Part shown: positions 26,836-37,365 of the stretch, in pieces
How positions within the stretch are numbered: position 1 is the stretch's first letter
How the letters are laid out: each line of letters opens with the position of its first letter
Origin: Acidobacteriota bacterium
GTDB taxonomy: Bacteria > Acidobacteriota > UBA6911
NCBI GenBank assembly: GCA_012729555.1
Contig: JAAYCX010000028.1
Location: 1 to 43,559, forward strand
Reading direction: 5' to 3'
DNA length: 43,559 nucleotides
Program-made: the position numbers and the translations under genes
Notes under the pieces: model-generated
What the model saw: the letters and a program-made list of their open reading frames with translations, nothing else
The model's database searches: none
Told to the model about the DNA's origin: nothing

Positions 26836-27777
26836 CTAGGCCGGCTGCCGGTCTTCGGCCTCGATCAGGGCGACGAAGACGTCCTCGAGGGAGGGCTGGA
26901 TCTTCTCGAGCCGGCGGATCCCGATGCCGCGCTCGCCGAGGCGCGCGCGGATGACGGCGGCGCCCGATTCGAAGTCGTCGACCCCCACGTGCAGCCCCCC
27001 GCCGAAGACCGCGACCTCCCGTATCCCCGGGAGCTTTTCCAGCGCCCGCATGGTGTCGAGCGGCGCCGACGTGTCCAGCTGCACGAGGGTGTGGGTGGCG
27101 AGGTCCGCCCGCAGCCGGCCCGGCGCGCCCAGCGCGATGATGCGGCCGCGGTACATCAGCGCCAGGCGGTGGCAGTACTCCGCCTCGTCCATGTAGTGGG
27201 TGCTGACGAAGATGGTGTGGCCGGTCCCGGCCATTTCACGGATCAGGTCCCAGAAGGCCGCGCGCGCGATCGGGTCCACCCCGGAGGTGGGTTCGTCCAG
27301 GAAAAGGATCGGCGGGTCGTGCAGAATGGCGCAGCCGAGCGCCAGCCGCTGTTTCCACCCCCCCGAGAGGGTGCGCGTCAGCGCCGTGCGCCTCTCCGAG
27401 AGGCCGGCCATTTCGAGCACGTACCGTTTCCGCTCCTCGCGCATGCCGCGCGCGACGCCGTACATGCCGGTGTAGAAATCGATGTTCTGCTCGACGGTCA
27501 GGTCGTCGTACAGGGAGAACTTCTGCGACATGTAGCCGATGTTCCGCCGCACCTCCTCCGGGTCGGCGGCCACGTCGACGCCCCCCACCCGGGCCCTTCC
27601 CGCGGTGGGGGTCAGCAGGCCGCACAGCATCCGGATCGTGGTGGACTTCCCCGCGCCGTTCGGCCCCAGGAAGCCGAAGATCTCCCCCCGGCCCACCCGC
27701 AGGGTGACGCCGTCCACGGCCGTGAAGGAGCCGAATGTCTTCACCAGCCCGTCGGTTTCCACCGCGTGGTCGTTCAT
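26836..27777 (-). CDS. ABC transporter ATPase, last gene of the exporter operon
   Basis: 313-residue ATP-binding subunit of an ABC-2-type exporter. Walker A GPNGAGKST is at 38-46, followed by the signature LSGGWKQRLALG and Walker B ILFLDEPTSGVDP. The C-terminal extension (GIRRLEKIQPSLEDVFVALIE) is typical of drug-export ATPases. The ATG at 27777 overlaps the stop of the preceding ATPase gene (ATGA). In YbhF-type systems the two ATPase domains are fused; here they are separate genes. Transcription runs straight into the convergent GH3 gene with a single base between stop codons, and no permease gene follows. Confidence 0.93.
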   Translation of the reverse strand: MNDHAVETDGLVKTFGSFTAVDGVTLRVGRGEIFGFLGPNGAGKSTTIRMLCGLLTPTAGRARVGGVDVAADPEEVRRNIGYMSQKFSLYDDLTVEQNIDFYTGMYGVARGMREERKRYVLEMAGLSERRTALTRTLSGGWKQRLALGCAILHDPPILFLDEPTSGVDPIARAAFWDLIREMAGTGHTIFVSTHYMDEAEYCHRLALMYRGRIIALGAPGRLRADLATHTLVQLDTSAPLDTMRALEKLPGIREVAVFGGGLHVGVDDFESGAAVIRARLGERGIGIRRLEKIQPSLEDVFVALIEAEDRQPA

Positions 27778-28517
27778 GATCCTCCCGCGGTTTCGGCCGC
27801 GCGCACCGTCCGGATGAAGACCGCCTCGAGGTTCTCCGCTCCCGCGGCGCGCTTGAGCGCCTCGGGCGCGTCGCAGCGGATCAGGGAGCCGCGGTGCATC
27901 AGCCCCACGCGGTTGCAGCGTTCGGCTTCGTCGAGGTAGGCCGTCGTCATCAGGATGGTGATCCCGTCCTTGAGCAGCTGGTAGAGGATGGTCCAGAAAT
28001 CCCTGCGTGACACCGGGTCCACGCCGTTGGTGGGTTCGTCCAGAAACAGGATCTCGGGCCGGTGGAGGAGCGTGCACATGAGCGCGAGCTTCTGTTTCAT
28101 TCCCCCCGAGAGCTGGCCCGCACGGCGGTCCCGGAACGGCTCCATGCGCGTCATGGCGAGCAGGCGCCGGGAAAGGTCGGAGCGCTCCGCTCCCGTGACC
28201 CCGAAGAGGTCGGCGTAGAAACTCATGTTTTCGCGGACGGAGAGGTCCGCGTAGAGCCCGAAGCGCTGAGCCATGTACCCGATCCTGTCCTTCACGGCCT
28301 GCGGCTCGCGCGCGACGTCGAACCCGGCGACCTCGGCGCTCCCCCCGGTGGGGTCCATGAGGCCGCAGAGCATGCGCAGCGTCGTCGTCTTTCCGGCCCC
28401 GTCCGGGCCGACCAGGCCGAAGATCTCCCCGCGCGCCACCTCGAGGTCCAGGCCGTCGACCGCGACCAGCTCCCCGAAGCGGCGGGTCAGGCCCCGCGTC
28501 CGGATGATGGGATCCAT
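27774..28517 (-). CDS. ABC transporter ATPase, first of two
   Basis: 247-residue ATP-binding subunit. Walker A GPDGAGKTT is at 37-45, with signature LSGGMKQKLALM and Walker B ILFLDEPTNGVDP. Together with the next gene it corresponds to the N- and C-terminal halves of the YbhF-type ATPase. It starts three bases after the membrane-fusion-protein gene and overlaps the next ATPase by four bases. The Walker motifs look intact, so both ATPases should be active if a membrane partner exists. Confidence 0.93.
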   Translation of the reverse strand: MDPIIRTRGLTRRFGELVAVDGLDLEVARGEIFGLVGPDGAGKTTTLRMLCGLMDPTGGSAEVAGFDVAREPQAVKDRIGYMAQRFGLYADLSVRENMSFYADLFGVTGAERSDLSRRLLAMTRMEPFRDRRAGQLSGGMKQKLALMCTLLHRPEILFLDEPTNGVDPVSRRDFWTILYQLLKDGITILMTTAYLDEAERCNRVGLMHRGSLIRCDAPEALKRAAGAENLEAVFIRTVRAAETAGGS

Positions 28518-28520
28518 GGC

Positions 28521-29693
28521 TTACTCCAGTTCCAGGACGGCGTCCGCGGGCATGTTCGACTTCAACTCCTGGTCCGGGTTCGCCAGATCGATCTTGATCC
28601 GGTAGACCAGCTTCACGCGCTCCTCCGGGGTCTGGATCTGCTTGGGGGTGAACTCCGCCTCGGAGGAGATGAAGCTCACCCGCCCCTCGTACTTTTTATC
28701 CGGATAGGAGTCGGTGGTGACGACGGCGCGGGTCCCGAGCTTGACCCTGCCCAGGTCGGTCTGGTTGATGTAGGCGCGCAGCCACGGGTGCTCGATGTCC
28801 CCGATCGAAAGGACCGGCGTCCCGGCGGCGAGGACCTCCCCCGGCTCGGCCGATTTCACCAGGACCACCCCGTCGACCGGGGAGACCGCGGCCGCATCGG
28901 CGATCTGGGTGTTGACGAGTGCGAGGTTCGCCCCGGCTCGGGCGATTTCGGCCCGGCGCAGGGGGAGCTCCTGCTCCCGCTTCCGGATCTCCAGGCGGTT
29001 GTTTTCGGCCGCCCGGACGGCGGCACGCGCCCGCTCCACCTGTGCGGCGGCGGCTTCGATCTGCTCCTTGCGCGGCCCGGCCAGCGCCAGGGCCCGCCGC
29101 TGCCGGGCCTGGGTGAGAGCGGCCTCCGCCCCCTCCCACCGGCTGCGGTACTGGTCGTACTGCGCGGTGGAGATGTCGTCGTCCTTGTAGAGCTTCTCCG
29201 CGCGCTCCCAGTCGCGCCGCGCCCGGTCGAATTCGGCCTCGGCGGAGGCCACGGCGGCTTCGGCCTCCCTGATTTCCTCCGGGCGGGATCCGTTTTCGAG
29301 TTCCTGGAGCCGGGCCTCGAAGGCCGCCAGGTCGGCCCGGCGCTCGACGAGGTTCGCGGCGAAGCTCTCTGTCTGCCAGGCGAGGGCCGTTTCCGCCTGG
29401 GCCAGCTGGGCTTTGGCCAGGGCCAGGGCGGCGGTTTCCCGCTCCCGCTGCGCCTCGAGCTGGTCCTGGTCGAGGCGGGCGACGACCATTCCCTTCTGGA
29501 CCACGTCCCCTTCGTCCACGTTCCGCTCCAGCAGCCGGCCCGAGGTCTTGAAGGCGATCTGGACTTCGGTCAGCTCGATGTTCCCGGAGACCTCGATCCG
29601 GTTCGGGGCCTCGTCGCCCGTCCGGGTGAGCAGATAGACGGCGGCGCCGGCGGCGGCCAGCGCGACGATGATGACGGGGATTCGTTTTTTCAT
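28521..29693 (-). CDS. HlyD-family [11 protein letters not shown] adaptor (membrane fusion protein)
   Basis: 390-residue adaptor linking an inner-membrane exporter to a TolC-type channel. One N-terminal transmembrane anchor (VIIVALAAAGAAVYLL, residues 7-22) is followed by a lipoyl-like half-motif (GRLLERNVDEGDVVQKGMVVARLD). A long alpha-helical hairpin rich in A, E and R follows at about residues 80-245, then the second lipoyl half (AAVSPVDGVVLVKSAEPGEVLAAGTPVLSI, in part) and a beta-barrel region. It resembles YbhG/EmrA-type adaptors. It begins 43 bases after the TolC-like gene and is followed at once by the two ATPase genes. Confidence 0.92.
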   Translation of the reverse strand: MKKRIPVIIVALAAAGAAVYLLTRTGDEAPNRIEVSGNIELTEVQIAFKTSGRLLERNVDEGDVVQKGMVVARLDQDQLEAQRERETAALALAKAQLAQAETALAWQTESFAANLVERRADLAAFEARLQELENGSRPEEIREAEAAVASAEAEFDRARRDWERAEKLYKDDDISTAQYDQYRSRWEGAEAALTQARQRRALALAGPRKEQIEAAAAQVERARAAVRAAENNRLEIRKREQELPLRRAEIARAGANLALVNTQIADAAAVSPVDGVVLVKSAEPGEVLAAGTPVLSIGDIEHPWLRAYINQTDLGRVKLGTRAVVTTDSYPDKKYEGRVSFISSEAEFTPKQIQTPEERVKLVYRIKIDLANPDQELKSNMPADAVLELE

Positions 29694-29736
29694 TTCGGGT
29701 TCTCCGGTGCAATCGCTGCCCGCGGCCGCGGTGCGG

Positions 29737-31083
29737 CTACGGCAGCCGCTGCCTCACCCTGCCCATCGCCTGTTCCAGGTCGATGCGCGCGAGGTTGTAA
29801 TTATACAGTGCCTGGATCTGGTTGTCCCGGGCCCGTTCGAGCCGTGTCTGCGCATCGGTCACCTCGAGCCCGAAAGACACGCCGGCCGCGTAACGCCGCC
29901 GGGCCTGCGCCAGCTCGTTTTCCGCCAGGCGCAGCCCCTCGCCGGAGACCTCGATCTGCTCCCGGGCCGAATGGAGCGCGTCGAGCGCCAGCCGGACGTC
30001 CAGCTCGATCTGCTTTTCGAGGTCCTCGGTCCGCGCCTTCTCGGCGCGGTGCAGCGAGGCGGATTCGGCCCGCCGGGCGTCCATGCGCCCGCCGTCGAAG
30101 ATGGGGAGCCGGAGGGAGATGCCGTACGCGCGGGTCGGCAGCGCGTCGTCGAAGCCCCCGCCGATGGTGCCGTAGTCGCCGAAAAAGGAGAGCGAGGGGA
30201 GGCGTTCCATTTTGACGGCGCTCGAGGCCAGCCGGGCGCTTCGCTCGCGCTCCCGCTGCGCCGCGAGATCCGGCCGTCCGGCCAGCGCCAGGGCGGCGGC
30301 GCTCTCGAGCGTGGCCGGGTCCGCGGGGACGTATCCCAGGCGGTCGGTCAGTTCGAGCGCGACCTCGAGTTCGAGGTTCATGGCGCGCAGCAGTTCCATA
30401 TGGGCGCGGCGCCGCGCGGTCTGGGCTACCAGCAGCCGCTGCCGGTCGTTGGCCAGCTGCACGCGGGCGCGGGTGATTTCGATGCCGGTGGAGGTACCCG
30501 CGGCTTTCTGGTTTTCGGCCAGGTCCAGCACCCCCTCGGAAAGGGTGACGTTGGCGCCGGCCGCCTCCAGGTCCGCATCGGCCCGGATGGCCGAGAGATA
30601 GGCGCGGGCGACGCGCGCGGCGACCTCCTCCTCGGCGCTTTCCATCTCCTTGCGCGCCGCCGAAACGGCGGCCCGCGAGGACTGGAACCGGCGGATGGAG
30701 CCGAAATCGAAGAGGGTCTGGGAGCCGGAAAGCCGGGCGTCCATGACGTTGTAAGGACCCACGAGGGCCGGGAAGGAGAAGGCGGAGCCCTCGATGACGG
30801 GGATGTGGAACCTCAGCCCGTTCGCCCGGAGGTTGACGGTCTGGTCGCGGTAATTGAGCGACGAGGAGACCTGGGGCAGCAGTTCGGCGCGGGCCTGGGC
30901 CGAACGGGCGCCCGCCTGGCGGAGCCCTTCCCGGGCCAGCCGGACCCGTACGTTGCCTTCCGGGGCCAGGGCGATGTCGACCGCCCGGCGGAGACTCAGG
31001 GGAAGCGCCTGCCCCCCGGTTCCCTCCTGGGCGGCGCCTGCGGCCGGCAGGAGCGCGGCCAGCAGAATCCATAGTGCTTTCAT
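29737..31083 (-). CDS. TolC-family outer membrane efflux protein
   Basis: 448-residue outer-membrane channel component. I chose ATG 31083, which has GAGGTGA upstream and yields a signal peptide (MKALWILLAALLPAAGAAQ). An ATG 45 bases further up lacks these features. The two OEP repeats are visible as long helical stretches with the repeating pattern of L-P-x-L strands (ERLPSLSFFGDYG, AYGISLRLPIFDGGR). The second repeat ends ARIDLEQAMGRV, a standard TolC-family ending. It is the first gene of the exporter operon and implies a double-membrane cell. Confidence 0.93.
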   Translation of the reverse strand: MKALWILLAALLPAAGAAQEGTGGQALPLSLRRAVDIALAPEGNVRVRLAREGLRQAGARSAQARAELLPQVSSSLNYRDQTVNLRANGLRFHIPVIEGSAFSFPALVGPYNVMDARLSGSQTLFDFGSIRRFQSSRAAVSAARKEMESAEEEVAARVARAYLSAIRADADLEAAGANVTLSEGVLDLAENQKAAGTSTGIEITRARVQLANDRQRLLVAQTARRRAHMELLRAMNLELEVALELTDRLGYVPADPATLESAAALALAGRPDLAAQRERERSARLASSAVKMERLPSLSFFGDYGTIGGGFDDALPTRAYGISLRLPIFDGGRMDARRAESASLHRAEKARTEDLEKQIELDVRLALDALHSAREQIEVSGEGLRLAENELAQARRRYAAGVSFGLEVTDAQTRLERARDNQIQALYNYNLARIDLEQAMGRVRQRLP

Positions 31084-31201
31084 GATTTCACCTCGGTATG
31101 GTTCATGATGCCGGATTGGGACTCCCATGCTGCAAATGATTAAAGCACAGGGAGGGGGGGATCCGGAAAAATTTCCAAAGGAATTCCTCCCCCGGGGCTG
31201 C

Positions 31202-31207
31202 TAGACT
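31202..31207 (+). promoter_or_regulatory. -10 box of thiD (leaderless candidate)
   Basis: TAGACT ends eight bases before the thiD ATG at 31216. GGTAAG between them could be a weak ribosome site only if transcription starts further upstream. Confidence 0.35.
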
Positions 31208-31215
31208 GGTAAGCC

Positions 31216-32004
31216 ATGAAAATTCCCGTCGCCCTCACCGTCGCCGGCTCCGACCCCTCGGGGGGGGCCGGGATCCAGGCCGATCTGAAGACCTTTCACC
31301 AGCGGGGGGTTTACGGGACGGCGGTCCTGACCCTCCTGACGGTCCAGAACACGAAGAGCGTCGACTCCGTGGAGGTCCTGTCCCCCTCCCTGGTCGGCGC
31401 GCAGATCGGGGCGGTGCTCGAGGACATCCCCCCGGCGGCGGCCAAGACGGGGGCGCTGGGGGACTCCGCGATCGTCGAGCTCGTCGCCGAAAGGGCGAAG
31501 GCATTCGACTTCCCCCTGGTCGTGGACCCGGTGATGATCAGCAAGCACGGGACCCCGCTGATGACCGCGGAGGCGCGCCGGGCGCTGGCTTCGCTCCTGC
31601 TCCCGCGGGCGTTCCTGGTGACGCCCAACCTCAGCGAGGCGGGGGAACTGGCGGGCATGCCGATCGACGATCTCGCTTCCATGAAGGAGGGGGCCCTGAG
31701 GATCGCCTCCCTCGGGGTGGCGGCCGTCCTGGTCAAGGGGGGGCACCTGGAGGGGGACGCCGTGGACCTGCTCCTTCACCGGGGGGAGGTCACCCTCTAC
31801 CGGGAGCACCGGATTCCGACCCGGAACACCCACGGGACGGGGTGCACCTTTTCGGCCTGCATCACCGCGGAGCTCGCCAAGGGGCGCCCGCTGGCAGAGG
31901 CCGTGGGCACGGCCAAGAAGTACATCACCCTCGCCATCGAAACCGCTCCCGGCCTGGGCGGAGGCGCGGGGCCGGTGAACCATCATGCGCGGATCGAACC
32001 GTGA
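31216..32004 (+). CDS. thiD: Hydroxymethylpyrimidine/phosphomethylpyrimidine kinase ThiD
   Basis: Ribokinase-fold kinase that phosphorylates HMP and HMP-P in thiamine synthesis or salvage. The 262-residue product shows [22 protein letters not shown] at the N-terminus (stated in part, residues 6-27), [11 protein letters not shown] near 102-112, and the anion-hole/catalytic motif GTGCTFS with C210. Length and motifs are normal. No other thi genes and no TPP riboswitch are seen nearby. A LOG-family gene and dgt follow in the same direction. Confidence 0.94.
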   Translation: MKIPVALTVAGSDPSGGAGIQADLKTFHQRGVYGTAVLTLLTVQNTKSVDSVEVLSPSLVGAQIGAVLEDIPPAAAKTGALGDSAIVELVAERAKAFDFPLVVDPVMISKHGTPLMTAEARRALASLLLPRAFLVTPNLSEAGELAGMPIDDLASMKEGALRIASLGVAAVLVKGGHLEGDAVDLLLHRGEVTLYREHRIPTRNTHGTGCTFSACITAELAKGRPLAEAVGTAKKYITLAIETAPGLGGGAGPVNHHARIEP

Positions 32005-32044
32005 CCCGGTCCGTGGAAAACCAACGACCGCAGGAGACAGACGA

Positions 32045-32875
32045 ATGACCGACACGCCCAAACGACCGCTTAAAGCCTATCGCAACCCCCGGTTCCTCCA
32101 CGGCAACGACGCCCGCGTGGTCCGGATGATCAGCGAATATCTCGAGCCGGCCAGCCGGCTGGGCCGGCATCACATCCAGGACACGATCGTTTTTTTCGGC
32201 TCCGCCCGTATCCTGCCGCTGGAGGAAAGCCGGAAGCGGCTGGACGACGTGCGCCGGCGCGCGGATTCCGTGTCGGGCCCGGACACCCCCTCCCCGGAGG
32301 AGGTCGCCCGCGCGGAAACGGCGGTGCGGCTGTCGCGCTACTACGAGGACGCCGCGACCCTGGCGGGACTGATCGTCGACTGGGCGAAGACGCTCGACGG
32401 CGGCATGAAGCGCCTGCTGGTCTGCTCCGGGGGCGGCCCGGGGATCATGGAGGCGGCCAACCGCGGGGCCAAAAGCGCCGGGGGGCAGTCGATCGGGTTT
32501 TCGATCAGCCTGCCGATGGAGCAGTCGGTCAACGACTATATTCCCGAGGAGCTGGCCTTCGAGTTCCACTACTTCTTCATGCGCAAGTTCTGGTTCGTGT
32601 ACCTGGCGAAAGCCATGGTCATTTTCCCCGGCGGCTTCGGCACCCTGGACGAGGCGTTCGAGGTGCTCACCCTGGTCCAGACCGGAAAGGCCGGAAAGAG
32701 GATGCCGGTCGTGGTGTACGGGTCCGAATACTGGAAGGAGATCCTGAACATCGAGGCCATGGCCCGCTGGGGGACGATTTCGCCCGATGACCTCGGTCTC
32801 ATCCGTTTCTGCGACGATCCCCGTGAGGCCTTCGAATACCTGAAGGGCGAACTCACCAGGCTCTATCGTCTCTAG
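32045..32875 (+). CDS. LOG-family protein (lysine-decarboxylase-like, nucleotide-processing type)
   Basis: 276-residue Rossmann-type protein. LOG enzymes release the base from nucleoside monophosphates (cytokinin riboside phosphorylase activity in plants and some bacteria; PpnN-type nucleosidases in others). The two hallmark motifs are present: [14 protein letters not shown] near 129-142 and PGGFGTLDE at 195-203. It is a longer LOG form with an N-terminal extension and an inserted helical region (about 60-110). The ATG at 32045 is supported by AGGAG about ten bases upstream; an upstream in-frame ATG at 31985 overlaps thiD. Being next to dgt suggests nucleotide housekeeping. Confidence 0.88.
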   Translation: MTDTPKRPLKAYRNPRFLHGNDARVVRMISEYLEPASRLGRHHIQDTIVFFGSARILPLEESRKRLDDVRRRADSVSGPDTPSPEEVARAETAVRLSRYYEDAATLAGLIVDWAKTLDGGMKRLLVCSGGGPGIMEAANRGAKSAGGQSIGFSISLPMEQSVNDYIPEELAFEFHYFFMRKFWFVYLAKAMVIFPGGFGTLDEAFEVLTLVQTGKAGKRMPVVVYGSEYWKEILNIEAMARWGTISPDDLGLIRFCDDPREAFEYLKGELTRLYRL

Positions 32876-32908
32876 CCCGGGCATCCGCCCCCCGGGAGGG
32901 CCACCGAT

Positions 32909-34249
32909 ATGGAAGAATTTCTGCTCGAGCGCCGACACCCTGAGGAAGCCCCCTCCTTGCGGGACCATCGCCATGCCACCGAGCGCGACCGGGACCGGAT
33001 CCTGCACAGCTCCGCCTTCCGAAGGCTGCAGGGGAAAACGCAGGTGTTCGGGATCGGGCAGGCCGATTTCTACCGCACGCGCCTGACCCACAGCATCGAG
33101 GCCTCGCAGATCTCGCGGGCGATCGCCCACAACCTGCTGGTGGAGCAGCCGCAGCTCGGGCCGTGCCTGACCCCGGAGCTGGCCGAGGCGGTCGCGCTCG
33201 CGCACGACCTGGGGCATCCCCCCTTCGGGCATGCGGGGGAGCAGGCGCTGGACGCCTGCATGCGGGAGGTCAGCCGGGGGGCGAAACTGAGCGGGAGGCA
33301 TTTCCTGCGCTTCGAGGGGAACGCCCAGACCTTCCACATCCTGGTGGCCGCCGAACCGAAATCCCCCGCCTACGCCGGGTTGAACCTGACCCGGGCGACC
33401 CTGTCCGGGGTCATGAAGTACCCCTACGAGCAGGACATCGGCAACGACAAGTTCATCTTCGCCTCCGATCTCCCGGCCGCCCGGTGGGCCCTCCGGCGGG
33501 GGGGCGGGGTTCTCAGGGCCCCCCGCCGGGGGCCGGGGCCGCGCCCCCGGACCTCCTTCGCCTGCCAGGTCATGGACTGGGCCGACGATTGCGCCTATTC
33601 GGTGCACGATGTGGAGGACGCGCTGCAGGCGCAGTTCCTCCACCCGGGGGACCTGGAACAGCCGCGGTTCATCCGCCGCGTCCTGGCGCACTACGAGGAG
33701 ACCCGGCGGCAGGAGGCGGTCCCGAAACTGGCGCTCGCGGAGGTGAAGGAGCGTCTCTCGGACCTGAAGCGAAGGATCCTGCCGTCGGACGCGGGGGACG
33801 AGCGCGCCGAGCGCAAATCGGCCATGCGCAACATTCTGAACGACCTGATCACCTCGGTGTCGGTCGAGCCGTGCCCGGACAGCCGGCGCGCCGATTTCGC
33901 CTGGAAGCTCCGGGTTCCGGCCGAGGCCCGCATCCTGTCGGTCCTCTGCAAAGCCGTCATCTGGGAGGCGGTGATCACCGACCCCCGCGTGGCCGCCGTC
34001 AGCACGAAGGGGAGGGAAATCCTGCGCGACCTCTTCCACCTGCTCTTCGAGGAGGTCGTGGAGAAAAGGAGCGTGGCGCTCTTCCCGCGCTATTACCGTC
34101 CGATCCTGGAGGAGATCGCCGACGGGGATCCCGGGGCGGCGGCGCGCGAGGTCTGCAACTTCCTCGCCCTTCTGACCGACATGGACGCGCTCAGGCTGCA
34201 CGCCCTCCTGCGCGGGTCCAAGGGTTCCTCGGTCTTCGATTTCATCTGA
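32909..34249 (+). CDS. dgt: Deoxyguanosinetriphosphate triphosphohydrolase-like protein
   Basis: HD-domain dNTP triphosphohydrolase, which cleaves dNTPs to nucleosides and triphosphate. The 446-residue product has RILHSSAFRRLQGKTQVF near residue 30, then metal ligands H61 (RTRLTHSIE), H99-D100 (AHDLGHPPFGHAG) and D in CQVMDWADDCAYSVHDVEDAL. A low-complexity R/G/P-rich stretch (RRGGGVLRAPRRGPGPRPR) sits just before that last motif and looks like an insertion. The stop overlaps by eight bases the stop of the convergent PHP gene. Confidence 0.92.
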   Translation: MEEFLLERRHPEEAPSLRDHRHATERDRDRILHSSAFRRLQGKTQVFGIGQADFYRTRLTHSIEASQISRAIAHNLLVEQPQLGPCLTPELAEAVALAHDLGHPPFGHAGEQALDACMREVSRGAKLSGRHFLRFEGNAQTFHILVAAEPKSPAYAGLNLTRATLSGVMKYPYEQDIGNDKFIFASDLPAARWALRRGGGVLRAPRRGPGPRPRTSFACQVMDWADDCAYSVHDVEDALQAQFLHPGDLEQPRFIRRVLAHYEETRRQEAVPKLALAEVKERLSDLKRRILPSDAGDERAERKSAMRNILNDLITSVSVEPCPDSRRADFAWKLRVPAEARILSVLCKAVIWEAVITDPRVAAVSTKGREILRDLFHLLFEEVVEKRSVALFPRYYRPILEEIADGDPGAAAREVCNFLALLTDMDALRLHALLRGSKGSSVFDFI

Positions 34250-35000
34250 CTTCCGGTTCGGGAGTTGCGGGCGGCGCGGGACGGCGCCCGAAGGCGCAGC
34301 GCCAGAGGGTGGCGGCCCACCAGGCGGCGGCTTCCTCCCAGCCGAGGGGCGATGTTTCCACCCGCACCAGCCCCCGCTTCACGGCCGAGACGATGGAGGA
34401 AACCTCCGGTTCGGCGTAGATCCAGGTGAAGGTGCGGTCGAGCTGCCAGAGGTAATGAACGTCCCCGAACCCCACCAGCGGCTTGTGCGCCCCGCGGGCG
34501 AATGCGGCCGCGCGGCGGTTGAAATCGAGCCCCCTGACCCGGAAGCCCGAATACTCCACGGCGTCGAAGGCGTCGGCGTTCGACGCGAGACGCTCCCGGA
34601 GGCTCATGGGGCCGGGGTAGAAGGGGTGCGGGGCGATGACGAGGGTGTCCCTGCCGGAGCGGGCGCGGATCTTGGCCAGGGTGTCGAGCTCTTCCGGTGC
34701 GGCGCGGAAATTATAGGCCAGCACGTGGCGTCCGTCGTCGTCGGCGACCTCCATGCCGGGGACCAGGACGATGCCCCGGCTCCGGGCGTACTCCGCCAGG
34801 CCGGGCGTCCAGATATCCAGGTTGTGGCAGGTGATCGCCAGCACCCGGTAGCCAAGTCCGGCCGACCGCTCGATCAGGTCTTCGGGCGAATGGGGGCAGA
34901 TCCGGCAGTCCGAGGGGTCGAGGCTGCAGTGGGCGTGCAGTTCGGCCTTGAGCCAGAGTTTTCGGGAGTCCCCGCCGTCGGTCGGTTCCATGTGCGTCAT
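34242..35000 (-). CDS. PHP-domain metal-dependent phosphoesterase
   Basis: 252-residue protein of the PHP superfamily. The metal-binding signature is KAELHAHCSLDP with H22 and H24. Later conserved sites are AITCHNLD, LVPGMEV, IAPHPFYPG and VGFGDVHYLW. Members hydrolyse phosphomonoesters or cyclic/oligonucleotide phosphates; the substrate here is unknown. I chose ATG 35000, eight bases after a TATATT box; ATG 34991 is an alternative. Four cysteines around residues 25-38 (HCSLDPSDCRIC) could add a metal site. Confidence 0.85.
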   Translation of the reverse strand: MTHMEPTDGGDSRKLWLKAELHAHCSLDPSDCRICPHSPEDLIERSAGLGYRVLAITCHNLDIWTPGLAEYARSRGIVLVPGMEVADDDGRHVLAYNFRAAPEELDTLAKIRARSGRDTLVIAPHPFYPGPMSLRERLASNADAFDAVEYSGFRVRGLDFNRRAAAFARGAHKPLVGFGDVHYLWQLDRTFTWIYAEPEVSSIVSAVKRGLVRVETSPLGWEEAAAWWAATLWRCAFGRRPAPPATPEPEVR

Positions 35001-35008
35001 TTCCGCAA

Positions 35009-35037
35009 AATATAGCAGTCCCGGTCCGCCCGGGCAA
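35009..35037 (-). promoter_or_regulatory. Predicted promoter of the PHP gene (leaderless type)
   Basis: On the minus strand TTGCCC (35037-35032) and TATATT (35014-35009) are exactly 17 bases apart, and the ATG follows eight bases later. The -35 box lies in the first unit of a tandem 14-bp repeat. Confidence 0.6.
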
Positions 35038-35068
35038 ACGCGTTCGGGCAAACGCGTTCGGGCAAACG
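35032..35068. repeat. Tandem 14-bp repeat overlapping the PHP -35 box
   Basis: GGGCAAACG recurs at 35032, 35046 and 35060 with CGTTC between, giving 2.6 units of a 14-bp direct repeat. The junctions make two copies of the palindrome AACGCGTT. The fixed phase and position over the -35 box suggest a regulator-binding array, or slippage of a single site. Confidence 0.85.
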
Positions 35069-35135
35069 AGCCCGGGGTCCGCCCGTTCTCCATATCGGCC
35101 GGTTTCGGGCGCCGCGCGCGCGAATTCGGCCCGCT

Positions 35136-36659
<1,524 letters not shown>

Positions 36660-36665
36660 CCCGGG

Positions 36666-37349
36666 CTACCTCATGTCGCGGGCGAAGCGTTCGGCCGACT
36701 CGTAGTTCATGTAGGGGTTGTTCCTCTTCTGCTCCCCCAGGGTCGAGGTCGGACTCCCCCCATAGTCGTGGCCGGGATAGAGGAGGGTGCAGTCCGGGAG
36801 GTCTCTCAGCGTGCGGCTGAGGCTGCGCCACATTTTTTTCGCGTCCCCTCCCGGGGTGTCTACGCGCCCGCAGGCGTCGACGAAGAGCGTGTCCCCCGAG
36901 AACAGGCATCCTTCCACCAGGAAGCACTGCGACCCCGGGGTGTGCCCCGGGGTGTGCAGGCACTGGACCGCGAGACTCCCCACCCGGACGATCTCCCCGT
37001 GCGACACGGTGCGGATGCCCGGCGCCCGGGCCTCCAGAAGTCCCGGGTCGATCCCGAAGGCTCCCGCCGCCCGGCGCACGTAGGCCAGCTCCTCCTCGTG
37101 GAGGACCACCTCGGCGTCGACCTCCGCCAGCAGCGGCTCCAGCGCGTTGAGGTGGTCGGGGTGCCCGTGCGTCAGGAGGACGTGCCGGATCTCGAGGTCC
37201 GCCTCCCGCGCCCGCCGGAGGATGGCCGCCGCGTCCCACGCGGGGTCCACGACCGCCGCCTCGCGCGACGACGGGCAGCCGGCCAGGTAGACGAAGTTCA
37301 TCATGGGGCCGAGTTCCATCCGGTGGACGATGATGTTTTCGGGTGTCAT
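36666..37349 (-). CDS. MBL-fold hydrolase, glyoxalase II-like
   Basis: 227-residue metallo-beta-lactamase-fold hydrolase. The zinc motif is THGHPDH at 60-66, with further ligands in HTPGHTPGS, SGDTLF and PGHDYG. This set is usual for hydroxyacylglutathione hydrolase-like and related thioester hydrolases. The C-terminus (STLGEQKRNNPYMN) matches a common bacterial MBL subgroup with the NP(Y/F) motif. ATG 37349 is preceded by GGAGGAG. It converges with proS six bases away and diverges from the unknown gene at 37432. It could complete methylglyoxal detoxification with the VOC protein, but they are 14 kb apart. Confidence 0.9.
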   Translation of the reverse strand: MTPENIIVHRMELGPMMNFVYLAGCPSSREAAVVDPAWDAAAILRRAREADLEIRHVLLTHGHPDHLNALEPLLAEVDAEVVLHEEELAYVRRAAGAFGIDPGLLEARAPGIRTVSHGEIVRVGSLAVQCLHTPGHTPGSQCFLVEGCLFSGDTLFVDACGRVDTPGGDAKKMWRSLSRTLRDLPDCTLLYPGHDYGGSPTSTLGEQKRNNPYMNYESAERFARDMR

Positions 37350-37365
37350 GGCTCCTCCTCCCGAC

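Noticed and set aside
31151-31196. G-run and C-run with GGAATTCC palindrome between the TolC-like gene and thiD as an operator
   Set aside because: The stems pair imperfectly and no promoter geometry supports an operator.
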